64,000 nucleotides of DNA, from positions 1 to 64,000 of the forward strand of contig CAZYMB010000008.1 in NCBI GenBank assembly GCA_964648795.1, written 5' to 3'. The notes beneath the pieces are model-generated. The model was not told where the DNA came from. It searched no databases and was given only the letters and a program-made list of their open reading frames with translations. Numbering within the stretch: position 1 is the stretch's first letter; the number at the start of each line of letters is the position of its first letter. Source of the stretch: JAHDDW01 sp964648795 (GTDB lineage Bacteria; Actinomycetota; Acidimicrobiia; Acidimicrobiales; SZUA-35). The translations under genes and the position numbers were made by a program. This document shows positions 16,859 to 25,445 of the stretch, piece by piece.

Positions 16859-17704
16859 ATGGCTAAAGTTGTCGTGATCGCAGGCTTATCGGGAGCGGGT
16901 CGTTCCGTTGCAGCAGAAGCACTCGAAGATCAAGGCTGGTTCGTTGTCGATAATCTTCCAGCAGAGCTCGTTTCCACTATCGGCAACCTTGCACTTCAAG
17001 CTGGCGACGACTACCAGAAGATGGCGCTAGTCATAGGCGGTTACGACGAGCGCATGAGCGAACAGGTTGACCGACTCGAAGAAGCAGTAGATGACTTCAC
17101 TTTGGTCTTTCTAGAAGCAAGTCCCGAAACTCTTATCTCGCGATTCAAAGCAACCAAGCGACCACACCATCTTGGAAGTGATCAGTCTTTGGCCGAAGCT
17201 ATCGCCGAGGAGCGCAAGGGCCTAGAATCTGCACGCGCAAAAGCAGATCTAGTAATTAACACCAGCACAACTAACCCATACGAATTGAAAGAACGCGTAG
17301 TCTCAAGCCTGGCCGAAACAGACTCTAAGTCAAAGCTGCAAATTAACTTGTTGTCTTTCGGGTTTAAAAACGGTGTCCCTAGGGACGTGGACATGATATT
17401 TGATGTTCGATTCATGCCGAACCCTCACTGGATCCCAGAACTCAAACCAAAAACAGGCAAAGAGTCAGTAATACAAGACTATGTTCTAGCCCCAGATGTC
17501 AGTAAAGCATTTATGACTCAGCTCAAACAAATGCTAAACACTTTGCTACCTGCCTTTAAAGCTGAAGGTAAGTCGTACCTTGTTATTGGCATTGGCTGTA
17601 CTGGTGGTAAGCATCGCAGCGTTGCTGTGAGTGAACTTATTGCCGCTCACTTAAGCGAGACCGGCTGGGACAACTCACTAAGACACAGAGATATGGATAA
17701 ATAG
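16859..17704 (+). CDS. rapZ: RapZ/YvcJ-family nucleotide-binding protein
   Basis: A 281-residue P-loop protein; in E. coli RapZ adapts RNase E to a small RNA controlling amino-sugar synthesis, and in actinobacteria its role is less clear. The P-loop is GLSGAGRS with Arg where Lys-Ser is usual, a change also seen in mycobacteria. Also visible are FVVDNLPAELV, a Walker-B-like FLEASPETLISRF, RRPHHL-like KRPHHLG, FGFKNGVPRDVDMIFDVRF and the C-terminal IGIGCTGGKHRSVAV. It starts 27 bases after uvrC. The yvcK (CofD-like) and whiA genes that normally follow are absent; gap comes next. Confidence 0.93.
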   Translation: MAKVVVIAGLSGAGRSVAAEALEDQGWFVVDNLPAELVSTIGNLALQAGDDYQKMALVIGGYDERMSEQVDRLEEAVDDFTLVFLEASPETLISRFKATKRPHHLGSDQSLAEAIAEERKGLESARAKADLVINTSTTNPYELKERVVSSLAETDSKSKLQINLLSFGFKNGVPRDVDMIFDVRFMPNPHWIPELKPKTGKESVIQDYVLAPDVSKAFMTQLKQMLNTLLPAFKAEGKSYLVIGIGCTGGKHRSVAVSELIAAHLSETGWDNSLRHRDMDK

Positions 17705-17806
17705 GTTCTTCGAGTAAGCCACCTAGCATTTCTCCTCGATCATCAACTGGCTGCCCAAGCTCGATTAGTCTCTTTTCGGTACCGACAATAATTTCTAGGA
17801 GAAATA

Positions 17807-18817
17807 ATGACAGTCAGGGTAGGCATCAACGGTTTCGGCCGCATTGGACGCAATTTTTTTAGGGCTGCAAAGCAAGCGGGTGCCGATATCGACTTCGTTG
17901 CCGTCAACGATCTAGGTGATCTAAAAACTATGGCTCACCTCTTGAAATACGATTCAGTTCTCGGCCAGTTAGACAGCGACGTCTCAGTTTCTGGTGAAGG
18001 AATCACTATTGACGGTGACGAACTTAAGGTCCTCAACGAACGATCACCAAAAGATCTACCTTGGGGTGATCTCGGAGTGGATGTAGTCATTGAATCGACT
18101 GGCATCTTCAAGACTCGTGACTTAGCAGCCCAGCACCTTGAAGCAGGTGCTCCGTTTGTTGTCATTTCTGCACCTTGCAGCGACGCAGACACCACTATTG
18201 TCGTTGGCGTCAATGAAGACACATTCGATCCCGAGAATCACAAAGTAGTTTCGAACGCGTCCTGTACAACGAACTGCTTTGTCCCAATGGTAAAAGTACT
18301 AGATGATGCTTTTGGAATTGACGAAGGTTTAATGACTACAATCCACGCCTATACCGGAGATCAGTCAACCGTCGACTCTCCACACAGTGACTTACGTAGA
18401 GCTCGAGCAGCAGCGATCAATATCATCCCTACAACAACTGGGGCTGCAAAGGCAACTGGACTGGTTATGGAGTCGATGAACGGAAAGCTCGACGGCTCAG
18501 CAGTTCGAGTTCCGGTACCTACTGGGTCCTTAACTGACTTTACGGCTCTACTTAACAACGAAGCATCGATCGACGACATAAACGCAGCTTTCAAAGAAGC
18601 TGCAACAAACGGTCGACTAAGCAACGTACTTGAATACACAGAAGATCCAATTGTTAGTTCTGACATTGTTACCTCTGCCGCTTCTTGTACATTCGATGCA
18701 GGCATCACTATGTCCCAAGGCAAGCTCGCAAAAATTGCCGGGTGGTATGACAACGAATGGGGCTACTCAAACCGTCTGGTTGATATTGCTGCAATCGTTG
18801 GTGCTGCAAACTCTTAG
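17807..18817 (+). CDS. gap: Glyceraldehyde-3-phosphate dehydrogenase
   Basis: Oxidises and phosphorylates glyceraldehyde 3-phosphate to 1,3-bisphosphoglycerate in glycolysis. The 336-residue product has the NAD-binding start VRVGINGFGRIGRN, the catalytic C153 in SNASCTTNC, the activating His in HAYTGDQ and the C-terminal WYDNEWGYSNR. AGGAG lies before the ATG with good spacing. The 102-base gap upstream is the only sizeable intergenic space in the cluster and is where a dedicated glycolytic promoter would sit. pgk and tpiA follow closely. Confidence 0.97.
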   Translation: MTVRVGINGFGRIGRNFFRAAKQAGADIDFVAVNDLGDLKTMAHLLKYDSVLGQLDSDVSVSGEGITIDGDELKVLNERSPKDLPWGDLGVDVVIESTGIFKTRDLAAQHLEAGAPFVVISAPCSDADTTIVVGVNEDTFDPENHKVVSNASCTTNCFVPMVKVLDDAFGIDEGLMTTIHAYTGDQSTVDSPHSDLRRARAAAINIIPTTTGAAKATGLVMESMNGKLDGSAVRVPVPTGSLTDFTALLNNEASIDDINAAFKEAATNGRLSNVLEYTEDPIVSSDIVTSAASCTFDAGITMSQGKLAKIAGWYDNEWGYSNRLVDIAAIVGAANS

Positions 18818-18854
18818 CAAGCCAAAGCTATTTACAATTGATAATAGGAGAGTC

Positions 18855-19976
18855 ATGAAATTACCTGCTCTGGAAGACTTGTCAAAACAGCTCGGGGGGC
18901 TGAGTGGCAAGAAGATACTTGTCCGCGTTAACTATGATGTGCCAATAGAAGACGGCCAAGTTACCGATGACTTTCGCATTCAAGCATCCATGCCAACCAT
19001 CCAATGGCTCACAGAGGCAGGTGCTGAGTTAACCTTATGTAGCCATCTTGGCCGACCAGGCGGAGAACCGAACCCAGAGTTCAGCCTCGACCCAGTAAGA
19101 GAGCGCCTCAGCAACATGGGTGTTAAAGCCAAACTGCTTCCAAATCTACGTTTCTCCCCGGGCGAGAAAACTAACGATGCAGAATTTGCGGCGACCCTAA
19201 CAAACGGTATGGATGGATATGTCAATGATGCTTTTGGGGTGTGCCATCGAACTCATGCTTCGGTAGTTGCAGCTGCTCAGAATCTTCCGAGAGCTGCTGG
19301 CCGATCTGTTGCTGGCGAAGTGAATGTTCTTCACAAGATGATTCAATCACCGGGCGACAATTTTGTTGCCGTCATGGGTGGGTTGAAGATTTCTGACAAG
19401 CTGCGAGTTGTGGAATCGATACTGGACAAGGTCGATGCCCTATGTGTCGGCGGAGCAATGGCCTACACTTTCCTGAAAGCGCAGGGAGTCGAGGTTGGTG
19501 CATCGTTGGTGGAAGATTCTATGGTCGACAAGTGCAAAGAACTCCTGGGGCATTCAACCCCAATTCATCTGCCAGTAGACTTCGTTGCCCTCGCAGAAGA
19601 TGGCATAATCGGACAAGTTGACGACGCAGAAGTTCGAACCTTCACAAACCAAGTTGACAGCGGCTGGTCCGGCGCAGATGTCGGACCAGAGACAAGTGCT
19701 AAGTTCGCTGAGATTATTGAACAAGCATCTACGGTTTTTTGGAATGGACCGCTTGGCGCTTTCGAGGATCCAAGGTTCTCTTCGGGCACCGCAGCAATGG
19801 CAGACACCCTGGCTGAGGCTTCCGGATATGTAGTTATTGGAGGTGGAGACTCCGCCGCTGCGGCTGCCGAATTTGGTGTAGCGGACCAGGTAGATCACGT
19901 CTGTACTGGAGGAGGGGCTGCGCTTGGTTACATTGAAGATCCGAATTTACCAGGCCTAGCTGCTCTGATGAGTTAG
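18855..19976 (+). CDS. pgk: Phosphoglycerate kinase
   Basis: Transfers phosphate from 1,3-bisphosphoglycerate to ADP in glycolysis. The start is ATG 18855, preceded by AGGAG; the long in-frame region upstream lies inside gap and is not coding. The 373-residue product shows KILVRVNYDVPIEDGQVTDDFRI, LCSHLGRPGG, VNDAFGVCHRTHAS, AVMGGLKISDKL and the C-terminal nucleotide-binding VIGGGDSAAAA and CTGGGAALGYIE. At the family's usual RVD(F/Y)NVP it reads RVNYDVP. It lies 37 bases after gap and ten before tpiA, so it is in the same operon. Confidence 0.96.
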   Translation: MKLPALEDLSKQLGGLSGKKILVRVNYDVPIEDGQVTDDFRIQASMPTIQWLTEAGAELTLCSHLGRPGGEPNPEFSLDPVRERLSNMGVKAKLLPNLRFSPGEKTNDAEFAATLTNGMDGYVNDAFGVCHRTHASVVAAAQNLPRAAGRSVAGEVNVLHKMIQSPGDNFVAVMGGLKISDKLRVVESILDKVDALCVGGAMAYTFLKAQGVEVGASLVEDSMVDKCKELLGHSTPIHLPVDFVALAEDGIIGQVDDAEVRTFTNQVDSGWSGADVGPETSAKFAEIIEQASTVFWNGPLGAFEDPRFSSGTAAMADTLAEASGYVVIGGGDSAAAAAEFGVADQVDHVCTGGGAALGYIEDPNLPGLAALMS

Positions 19977-19985
19977 ATTGTCACC

Positions 19986-20801
19986 ATGTCTCAAGAAACA
20001 CCACGACGTCCGCTTGTAAGTGGCAACTGGAAAATGAACTTTAACCACTTTGAAGCTCTTAAACTGGTGCAGGAACTCAGCTACCTAGTTTCCACAGACG
20101 ATATCGATGAAGTCGATATCTCTCTGCACGTGCCTTTCACCGCCATTAGAACTGTTCAGACAACACTTGAAGCTGACAAAATTCCATTCATACTTGGAGC
20201 ACAAGACTGTCATCAAGAAACAAGTGGAGCCTTTACCGGTGAGATCTCAGCTGCAATGCTGTCCAAGCTAAATGTTGCTTCGGTTCTTGTCGGACATTCC
20301 GAGCGACGCGAGATCTTTGCGGAGACAGACGAACTAGTCAACGCTAAACTTAAAGCCGTCCTTGCTGCGGAGATGCAAGCCATTGTCTGTGTCGGCGAGT
20401 CACTGGAAGTCAGAGAGGCCGGCCAACAAGCAGAGTTCGTCTCTGGACAATTGAAGGCAAGCCTGGCTAAAGTCAAGGCGGAACAATTCGAAAATATTGT
20501 TATTGCCTATGAACCAATATGGTCGATCGGAACTGGCCAGACCGCATCGGCGCAACAAGCTCAAGAGATGTGTGCACACATCCGTAGTGAGATTTCTGAG
20601 AGCCATAGCAAAGATATTGCTGACTCTTTGATCATCCAATACGGAGGTTCAGTCAAGCCCTCAAATGCCGCTGAACTACTGACACAGCCAGACATTGATG
20701 GCGCCCTGGTAGGCGGTGCTAGCCTGGACCCAGCATCGTTCTCTCAGATTGTGCAGTTCAGAACCCATGACCTTCCAGACCTCAGCACGACACTTAACTA
20801 A
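19986..20801 (+). CDS. tpiA: Triose-phosphate isomerase
   Basis: Interconverts dihydroxyacetone phosphate and glyceraldehyde 3-phosphate. The 271-residue TIM barrel has N14 and K16 in VSGNWKMN, catalytic H104 in LVGHSERR and catalytic E176 in AYEPIWSIGTG, plus the phosphate-binding YGGSVKPSNA and VGGASLD. Its 3' end overlaps the next coding region by 35 bases, implying translational coupling to the solute-binding lipoprotein. Confidence 0.96.
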   Translation: MSQETPRRPLVSGNWKMNFNHFEALKLVQELSYLVSTDDIDEVDISLHVPFTAIRTVQTTLEADKIPFILGAQDCHQETSGAFTGEISAAMLSKLNVASVLVGHSERREIFAETDELVNAKLKAVLAAEMQAIVCVGESLEVREAGQQAEFVSGQLKASLAKVKAEQFENIVIAYEPIWSIGTGQTASAQQAQEMCAHIRSEISESHSKDIADSLIIQYGGSVKPSNAAELLTQPDIDGALVGGASLDPASFSQIVQFRTHDLPDLSTTLN

Positions 20802-22620
20802 ATCGAGGCTCAGGCTGGCTCCAATAGGTTGGGTCGTAATAGCTTTGTTTGCCGGCGCCTGCAGCGAAACTACAAATGGCGATGCCTTCTCTGACGCTTT
20901 AATTGATAGGTCTGACCTTATCAATTCCGACCAGATAATCACCGCACCCGAAATATCCGAGGACACAATCGTTTGGCTACATGACATAGAGCCAGCTACC
21001 TTGAATGGACAAAGTGAATCCAACTTGGGTTCGTCAACGGCTTCATGGATATCGCAAGGTCTTCTCGAAGGGCTCTTTGGCGTAACAACTGACCTTGGCT
21101 ATGAGCCCGAGCTTCTAGACGTAACGCCTATCCCCGAAGAAACCGATGATGGAGTGGTCATTGAATACACCCTAAAGGACGACTTAGTTTGGTCAGATGG
21201 TGAAGCTCTCACTACCCAAGACGTTGCTTACACCTTTGAGCGGATTGCCGAAGGGTGTGGAATCGACTCCGACGATTCTATCCAGGACAACTCAGACGCT
21301 GACTGCGTTCTAGACTGGGTCGACCGCTCCGGCTACTCTGCAATAACAGCTTTAGACATTGTTAGTGAACAAGAATTTAGCGTTACGTTGTCAAGGCCTG
21401 TGGGGGATTGGCAGAGACTCTTTGACACCGTATTCGCCGAGCACAGCTTCGGCGATAGCTCGGCGCAGTTAGAAGACAGACTCCTGACGTTCTCTAACGA
21501 TGGCGCTGTACTTCCGAGTTCAGGCCCTTACGAATTAGATAGTTGGACGCCTGGCGAGTTCCTAGCATTGACTCCAAACGAGAATCATCGAGATTTCGAT
21601 AACGCATCTCCTACAGCCCAAAGCCAGGTAATAGTTCGCTTTCTGCCAAACCGAGCAACGCTGGAAACAAACCTGGATGCAGGACGTGGTCACTTTATTC
21701 TGAACGATATCGCCAATGAGCCACTGGCTGTAGAGAGTTCCGATATCACTTTCGCCTCGACTGGTGGATGGCAATGGGAACATCTTGGGATGAACCTTAC
21801 AAACTCGCATCTAGAGAATGTTGTAGTCAGAGAAGCAGTCGCAGCAGCGCTAGACAAACCGGCTCTCAGTACGTCAGTCTTCGAGCCTTTCCATGGTGTT
21901 ACTTCAGACTCAGGAGCACTAGGCAATAGTTTTTGGATGTCGTATCAGGCCGCTTACGTTGATAATCAAGCCGAATACGCAGCGACTGACCTCGATCTTG
22001 TGACAGAGAATATGGAATCACTCGGCTACGCACGCGACGAAGGTGGGTCTTGGGTTCATCCAGAGTTAGGTGAGCCAGCTTTTCGAATTGCTGTCATTGA
22101 AGGTGACCTATTCAGGATCGAACTCGCAAACCAGATTGTTGCACAACTAGATGCGGTCGGATTCGATAGCTCCGTAGTTGAGATTCCAGGTGGAGACTTC
22201 TTCACCACTTCAGCTTCTGGTGAAGGCCCGTTTGCCTCGAACCAAACTTGGGATCTAACACTCTTCTCTTGGGCATCTGGCCCTTGGCCAGGTGGACAGA
22301 TCAGTGCTTACGGCGGGCAGAGTTCTGCCAACAACATCAACAACATCTATGACTATTCAAATGGAGTTTTTGACGAAGCGGCTCAAGCCTGTTCCACTGC
22401 CTTAGATCCAGCTGAAGTGGCCAATTGCTTTAACGAGCTCGATCTCTTTGCTACGACCGTCACCGGAGATACAGGCCTATTCATAGTTCCATTAGGGGAG
22501 CGGCCCTCGATTTTGGCCTACAACGGCACTATTTTGGCAGAACCGGTCATAAATGACTTTCCAGGCGCAGGACCTCTTACTGCGCTTAGCCATTTAAGCC
22601 CAATAGACACTGTTTCTTAA
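20767..22620 (+). CDS. ABC-transporter solute-binding lipoprotein, peptide/nickel type (SBP family 5)
   Basis: A 617-residue family 5 extracellular binding protein that would capture oligopeptides or similar ligands. The start at 20767 overlaps tpiA; it gives a signal segment WVVIALFAGACSE ending in a lipobox-like GAC. Family hallmarks are DLVWSDGEALTTQDVAYTFER, SGPYELDSWTPGEFLALTPN and VVREAVAAALDKPAL. No permease or ATPase genes are next to it, so either it uses components encoded elsewhere or it is an orphan binding protein. Its place between tpiA and secG is unusual. Confidence 0.88.
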   Translation: MTFQTSARHLTKSRLRLAPIGWVVIALFAGACSETTNGDAFSDALIDRSDLINSDQIITAPEISEDTIVWLHDIEPATLNGQSESNLGSSTASWISQGLLEGLFGVTTDLGYEPELLDVTPIPEETDDGVVIEYTLKDDLVWSDGEALTTQDVAYTFERIAEGCGIDSDDSIQDNSDADCVLDWVDRSGYSAITALDIVSEQEFSVTLSRPVGDWQRLFDTVFAEHSFGDSSAQLEDRLLTFSNDGAVLPSSGPYELDSWTPGEFLALTPNENHRDFDNASPTAQSQVIVRFLPNRATLETNLDAGRGHFILNDIANEPLAVESSDITFASTGGWQWEHLGMNLTNSHLENVVVREAVAAALDKPALSTSVFEPFHGVTSDSGALGNSFWMSYQAAYVDNQAEYAATDLDLVTENMESLGYARDEGGSWVHPELGEPAFRIAVIEGDLFRIELANQIVAQLDAVGFDSSVVEIPGGDFFTTSASGEGPFASNQTWDLTLFSWASGPWPGGQISAYGGQSSANNINNIYDYSNGVFDEAAQACSTALDPAEVANCFNELDLFATTVTGDTGLFIVPLGERPSILAYNGTILAEPVINDFPGAGPLTALSHLSPIDTVS

Positions 22621-22676
22621 CGCATTAAAGATGCTCAAATACTGCTTCAGATGCTATAGTCATAGCTGAGGTTGAT

Positions 22677-22904
22677 ATGACAATTGTACTTTTAGTTGCA
22701 TATGTGATTGTTGGAGTTGTTACCGTCGGACTAGTTCTTCTTCATAGTGGACGCGGTGGCGGAATTTCTGACATGTTCGGTGGAGGCGTCGGTGCTTCTG
22801 CTGCTGGTTCGACTTCAGTAGAACGTAACCTAGATAGGCTAACAGTTCTGTTTAGCGTCCTGTTTGTCTTGCTCAACCTGTTGCTTACTTTCCTTCTCGC
22901 CTAA
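22677..22904 (+). CDS. secG: Protein-export membrane protein SecG
   Basis: A small two-helix subunit of the SecYEG translocon that speeds SecA-driven export. The 75-residue product has transmembrane segments at about 3-23 and 54-74, joined by the conserved HSGRGGGISDMFGGGVGASAAGS-type loop with VERNLDRLTV. A TATAGT-like -10 box at about 22653-22658 and a GAGG ribosome-binding site precede it, so it may have its own promoter. Its last 20 bases overlap the convergent phosphotransferase gene. Confidence 0.94.
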   Translation: MTIVLLVAYVIVGVVTVGLVLLHSGRGGGISDMFGGGVGASAAGSTSVERNLDRLTVLFSVLFVLLNLLLTFLLA

Positions 22905-23820
22905 GAGTTACAGTTTCTAGCGCTTTAACGTTCTCAAGATCACTAAAGATCTCACTGGCGTATGTGTAGTAGTCGAAATCAGATTCTTCTCTAAGTACAT
23001 GTTGAGCTAGAGCCCATACTGCAGTCCAACCACGGAAACATGCAACCCAATTGTTGAGGTCACTCAGGCTCGGTTTGTCCGTCACGTAATAAGAGTTCAA
23101 AAGCTCTTGTCGGCCATCTAAGCTTAGATGTCGAGCATAACTTGCTAGATCGAAACGATAGTCGCCGACCCCTGCATACTCCCAATCAATAAGCCAGCCT
23201 CGGCTATCGTCGAACAGTATATTTCCTGGGTCGAGGTCGTTATGACAAAGAACGTTTGACTCGTCTCCGCTCATAAACTTCTCGAACAAGCCAGGTATGT
23301 CTGCTACCGACTCGGAGGCCTGCTCTGCAATTGGGGAGCCCTTTATCACGATGGCCCAGTGGATTATGTCGTCCACCGGATCAAACAGAAATTGTTGTTT
23401 GGAATCCAATTCAGCACTGTGGAGTGTTTTTAGAAGCCGGCCGACCTCTTGTGCTCTTACACCCTCGTTCGACCACCTAGACTTATCGGCTGGCGCTGCA
23501 ATGAAGCGAGTAATATTGTCACCTCGAGAACTATCAAAGTAAAGAGTTGCTGGAGCGACTCCCAGGCTTGCTCCTATTCGTTGGAGATACATTTCTTTGT
23601 TACGGTCGATACCAAGCACCGCTGTAAGTTCGGTGCTGAGTCTGACCACTACTTGTTGCTCACTCAGCGTCACTAGAAATGAACGGTTGGTGATTCCACT
23701 TGCCATAGGTTCAATTTCAGGCGCCAGTCCTTTGTCTAGGGCGGCTTGATTAAGCAGTCCTAGAACGCGGCCCCGGTCTGCAGCAGATATCTCTTTGTCT
23801 GTATTTCCAGTCGAGGTCAT
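22885..23820 (-). CDS. Choline/ethanolamine-kinase-like phosphotransferase
   Basis: A 311-residue kinase-fold protein of the APH/choline kinase family. The catalytic loop is LCHNDLDPGNILFD, with the metal-binding DWEYAGVGDYRFDLASY, the usual choline-kinase form (D-W-E-Y-A). The N-lobe contains SGITNRSFLV and QVVVRLSTE. The likely substrate is a small alcohol such as choline, ethanolamine or thiamine; the sequence does not decide between them, and it is not evidence of aminoglycoside resistance. It converges on secG with a 20-base overlap. Confidence 0.85.
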   Translation of the reverse strand: MTSTGNTDKEISAADRGRVLGLLNQAALDKGLAPEIEPMASGITNRSFLVTLSEQQVVVRLSTELTAVLGIDRNKEMYLQRIGASLGVAPATLYFDSSRGDNITRFIAAPADKSRWSNEGVRAQEVGRLLKTLHSAELDSKQQFLFDPVDDIIHWAIVIKGSPIAEQASESVADIPGLFEKFMSGDESNVLCHNDLDPGNILFDDSRGWLIDWEYAGVGDYRFDLASYARHLSLDGRQELLNSYYVTDKPSLSDLNNWVACFRGWTAVWALAQHVLREESDFDYYTYASEIFSDLENVKALETVTLRREGK

Positions 23821-23925
23821 CGACTAATACTAGTCCTGCTGGAGGAGCGAACCTAAACGGGACTTGCTAGGATTATGAATCGGAGAATGCGAAGCATTAC
23901 TCCAAGGAACCGGCAACGGTTCCCT

Positions 23926-23955
23926 TTGTCGGAGTGGCGGAATTGGCAGACGCGC
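23926..23955 (+). repeat. Duplicated 5' half of tRNA-Leu (pseudo-tRNA fragment)
   Basis: These 30 bases are identical to 24021-24050, covering two leader bases, the 5' acceptor strand and the D arm of the tRNA-Leu gene 95 bases downstream. Beyond position 23955 the similarity fades (a weak match continues through the anticodon region). There is no 3' acceptor strand, T arm or CCA, so this is not a functional tRNA. It may be a remnant of duplication or of integration at the tRNA gene. Confidence 0.85.
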
Positions 23956-24022
23956 CAGATTGATTGTGGGGCCTAGACCCTCATTGAACGAAGTGAAAGA
24001 TATATTGATCTAACAGCTACTT

Positions 24023-24109
24023 GTCGGAGTGGCGGAATTGGCAGACGCGCTAGCTTGAGGGGCTAGTGACCTAACGGTCGTGGGGGTTCAAGTCCCCCCT
24101 CCGACACCA
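24023..24109 (+). tRNA. tRNA-Leu, anticodon GAG
   Basis: An 87-base class II tRNA. The acceptor stem GTCGGAG pairs with CTCCGAC, followed by discriminator A and an encoded CCA. The D arm is GCG...CGC, the anticodon stem CTAGC/GCTAG carries the loop TTGAGGG (anticodon GAG, reading CUC and CUU), a long variable arm follows, and the T arm is GGGGGTTCAAGTCCCCC. The gene begins 200 bases after the start of the divergent kinase and ends 23 bases before a DUF457-like gene. Confidence 0.95.
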
Positions 24110-24132
24110 TTATTTGGGACTAGGGTTCATCT

Positions 24133-24771
24133 GTGCAAACTAATACTCATGCTCTAATAGGTTTGGCCGGTTTCTGGCGTAGGTCTCTGCGGGGGTCCGG
24201 CTGGGCCTCAGTGGTCGGTGCAGTTCTACCTGATGCGTTTATTGGGGCACTTTTGGCAGTTTCACGAGCCAAGAAGATACCCAATAAACAAATTTGGTCA
24301 GAAGAGTACTTTAAGGAGCCTTGGGTTACTAGGGGAGCGATTTCTAACTCTGTTCCTCTGTGGTCTGCATTGTTGCTCGGCGGTACGATACTGAAAGTAG
24401 TACATCCAAAGACGGGTGAGCTAGTAACCATTGCTGCAAAGAGCGGTTTAAGTCACCTTGCAATCGATTTTGCTACTCATGCAGACGATGCTCATCAACA
24501 CTTCTGGCCGATATCGGACTGGAAGTTCAATTCGCCGGTTTCTTATTGGGATGTGCGGCACCATGCAAACTATGTCATGCCTGTCGAAGGCGCGATTGGT
24601 CTAGCGGCTATCAAGTCGCTGTGGCCTAAGACAACCTCAATACTGCAGCGTGGTGGTCTTGTCCTGTTTGGTGCAGCTTCTACTGCACTTGTGCTCGGCC
24701 CGGCCATACGGCCCCTAGCAACGCGAATATGTCAACCGAAAGATGCCGAAGGACCTTTGGAGTCCAAGTAG
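24133..24771 (+). CDS. DUF457/YdjM-like membrane-bound putative metal-dependent hydrolase (copy 1)
   Basis: A 212-residue membrane protein from GTG at 24133. It begins MQTNTHALIGLAGF and has LPDAFIGAL and SGLSHLAIDFATHADDAHQHFWPIS, the scattered His/Asp pattern of the DUF457 family (inner-membrane proteins predicted to be metal-dependent hydrolases). Four hydrophobic segments are visible, with NYVMPVEGAIGLAAIKSL near the C-terminus. The true reaction is unknown. A paralogue follows 48 bases downstream. The start is 23 bases after the tRNA gene, leaving little room for a separate promoter. Confidence 0.72.
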   Translation: MQTNTHALIGLAGFWRRSLRGSGWASVVGAVLPDAFIGALLAVSRAKKIPNKQIWSEEYFKEPWVTRGAISNSVPLWSALLLGGTILKVVHPKTGELVTIAAKSGLSHLAIDFATHADDAHQHFWPISDWKFNSPVSYWDVRHHANYVMPVEGAIGLAAIKSLWPKTTSILQRGGLVLFGAASTALVLGPAIRPLATRICQPKDAEGPLESK

Positions 24772-24819
24772 ACCTAAGCACAGGTTTCGGCCATAGCACC
24801 GGAGGCCTAAGATTGGGTT

Positions 24820-25413
24820 GTGCAGACCACTACACATGCTCTGATTGCCTTAACGGGGTTTCAACGCAAATCTATACCTCGGTCTGGGTGGGCTGCCGTC
24901 ATTGGTTCGGTACTACCGGACGCATTTATTGCAGTCTTCATCCCTGTTACCTTCGCCCGAGGTATATCGGCTCAACAGGCATTCGATGTTGAATTTTTCA
25001 ATGAGCCTTGGGCAACAATTGGAGCTATATCCAATTCATTCCCGCTCTGGTCACTCGTTTTAGTTGCCGGGGTTATTCTCAGGAGTCGCAACCCGCAAGC
25101 TGGCAAGCTAGTAACAGTCGGCGCCCTGAGTGGCTTGGCTCACCTAGTCGTTGATTTCTTTACTCACGCAACAGATGCGCACCGGCACTTGTGGCCGATA
25201 AGTAATTGGCGCTTTGAGTCACCGTTCTCATACTGGGAAGTCGAGCATCACGCTAACTTTGTCATGCCTATCGAAGGAGCTATTGGACTAGTTGCGGTAA
25301 AGCTTCTTTGGCCTAGAACTACTTCGAAGCTACAGCGTATTGGATTGGTTCTCGTGGGAGTAGTCGCCGTTGGCCTACTGGTTAGCCCGATTGTTAGACT
25401 GGCCGACTCCTAG
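24820..25413 (+). CDS. DUF457/YdjM-like membrane-bound putative metal-dependent hydrolase (copy 2)
   Basis: A 197-residue paralogue of the 24133-24771 product, starting at GTG with GGAGG fourteen bases upstream. It shares the framework TTHALIALTGF, GSVLPDAFIAVF, EPWATIGAISNSFPLWS, LVVDFFTHATDAHRHLWPIS and ANFVMPIEGAIGLVAVKLLWPRTTS. The conserved His and Asp positions are kept in both copies, so both are likely functional. The stop is followed by a strong hairpin terminator at 25446-25486. Confidence 0.72.
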   Translation: MQTTTHALIALTGFQRKSIPRSGWAAVIGSVLPDAFIAVFIPVTFARGISAQQAFDVEFFNEPWATIGAISNSFPLWSLVLVAGVILRSRNPQAGKLVTVGALSGLAHLVVDFFTHATDAHRHLWPISNWRFESPFSYWEVEHHANFVMPIEGAIGLVAVKLLWPRTTSKLQRIGLVLVGVVAVGLLVSPIVRLADS

Positions 25414-25445
25414 AAACATCGTAACTAGAGGAAAAGTAACTGAGA

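Noticed and set aside
22885..23820. Aminoglycoside resistance gene
   Set aside because: The DWEYAG metal-binding motif and overall pattern fit the choline/ethanolamine kinase branch better than resistance enzymes.
23928..24022. A second functional tRNA-Leu gene upstream of the intact one
   Set aside because: Only the 5' acceptor strand and D arm are present; no pairing 3' acceptor strand, T arm or CCA can be found before the real gene.
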